Shown piece by piece: positions 5,823 to 5,943 of a stretch of 5,943 nt of DNA. The stretch is from an uncultured Lachnospiraceae bacterium (lineage in GTDB: Bacteria; Bacillota; Clostridia; Lachnospirales; Lachnospiraceae). The translations under genes were made by a program, and so were the position numbers. Under the pieces are notes generated by a model, which made no database searches, was not told where the DNA came from, and saw only the letters and a list, made by a program, of their open reading frames with translations. The stretch lies in the NCBI GenBank assembly GCA_947177105.1, contig CAMWTF010000173.1, forward strand, positions 1 to 5,943, written 5' to 3'. How positions within the stretch are numbered: position 1 is the stretch's first letter; every line of letters begins with the position of its first letter.

Positions 5823-5943
5823 AATCCTAACTCTTTCCTGCATAACTGGAGTTTGGCTGAAGCAAAACGCAGGCGGCACCCATATTCTACCTATTTAACT
5901 TACACATATTTAGACAATTGTGAAACATTCCCGGCAATCCCGT
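5823..5943 (-). promoter_or_regulatory. flgL leader region, incomplete at the right edge
   Basis: No gene is recognised in these 121 bases. On the minus strand all three frames contain stops before flgL (for example at about 5913-5911 and 5904-5902), so any upstream gene would have to end here. AACTC (5853-5849) can pair with GAGTT (5833-5829), placing most of the AGGAAAG ribosome binding site in a 15-nt loop. A TTGTCT sequence near 5914-5919 and a TAGAAT near 5892 were examined as promoter elements but are spaced 22 nt apart, so no promoter is called. The usual upstream neighbour, flgK, lies outside the window if it is present. Confidence 0.35.

Noticed and set aside
5823..5879. N-terminal extension of flgL by 19 codons to the Met at 5879 (or 7 codons to 5843)
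   Set aside because: FlgL homology starts exactly at MRITNK (5822). There is no ribosome binding site before 5879 or 5843, and the extension has no family similarity.
5887..5919. Sigma-A or sigma-28 promoter before flgL (TTGTCT / TAAA and TAGAAT)
   Set aside because: The TTGTCT-TAGAAT spacing is 22 nt, and no GCCGATAA-like -10 follows TAAA at 14-16 nt.
5926..5943. End of flgK at the right edge (minus-strand codons reading TGLPG)
   Set aside because: Although FlgK often ends in a TG.xG motif, the frame runs on to a stop about 19 codons in, with no further match; there is too little sequence to claim it.

Overview
The window is a flagellar late-assembly locus of a motile Gram-positive bacterium, most likely a Clostridia member and probably Lachnospiraceae. 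This rests on the gene order flgL-fliW-csrA-flaG-fliD-fliS, on FliW and CsrA side by side as in Bacillota, on strong AGGAGG-type ribosome binding sites, and on the protein flavour (CsrA starting MLALSRKKNEAI, FliD starting MAMRLSGLMSGMDTE). The family-level placement is inference.

Seven genes lie on the minus strand and read from right to left: flgL (hook-filament junction protein, unusually long), fliW and csrA (the flagellin-homeostasis switch, 1 nt apart), flaG, fliD (filament cap), fliS (flagellin export chaperone) and a small coiled-coil protein resembling FlgN/FliT export chaperones. Downstream of csrA the genes are almost contiguous: flaG-fliD 12 nt, fliD-fliS 1 nt, fliS and the last gene overlapping as TAATG. 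A strong hairpin at 465-496 ends the operon. At the left edge a plus-strand gene converges on it. This is the 3' part of an FlhA-like (FHIPEP family) protein that stops where the last FlhA subdomain would begin.

The 143 bases between csrA and flaG hold the main regulatory signals. There is a sigma-28 (SigD/FliA)-type promoter, then a short leader that can fold into two successive hairpins, each with GGA in its loop. The first closely matches the CsrA-binding consensus; the second encloses the flaG Shine-Dalgarno. This is the expected layout of a CsrA-repressed mRNA, here directly downstream of csrA and its antagonist gene fliW. It suggests that the cap/chaperone transcript (flaG-fliD-fliS), and not only flagellin, is under CsrA/FliW control. 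The 109-base flgL-fliW gap also holds two hairpins, one with a GGA loop. The 121 bases at the right edge are the flgL leader, with no recognisable gene. No mobile element, CRISPR array, tRNA or rRNA was seen.
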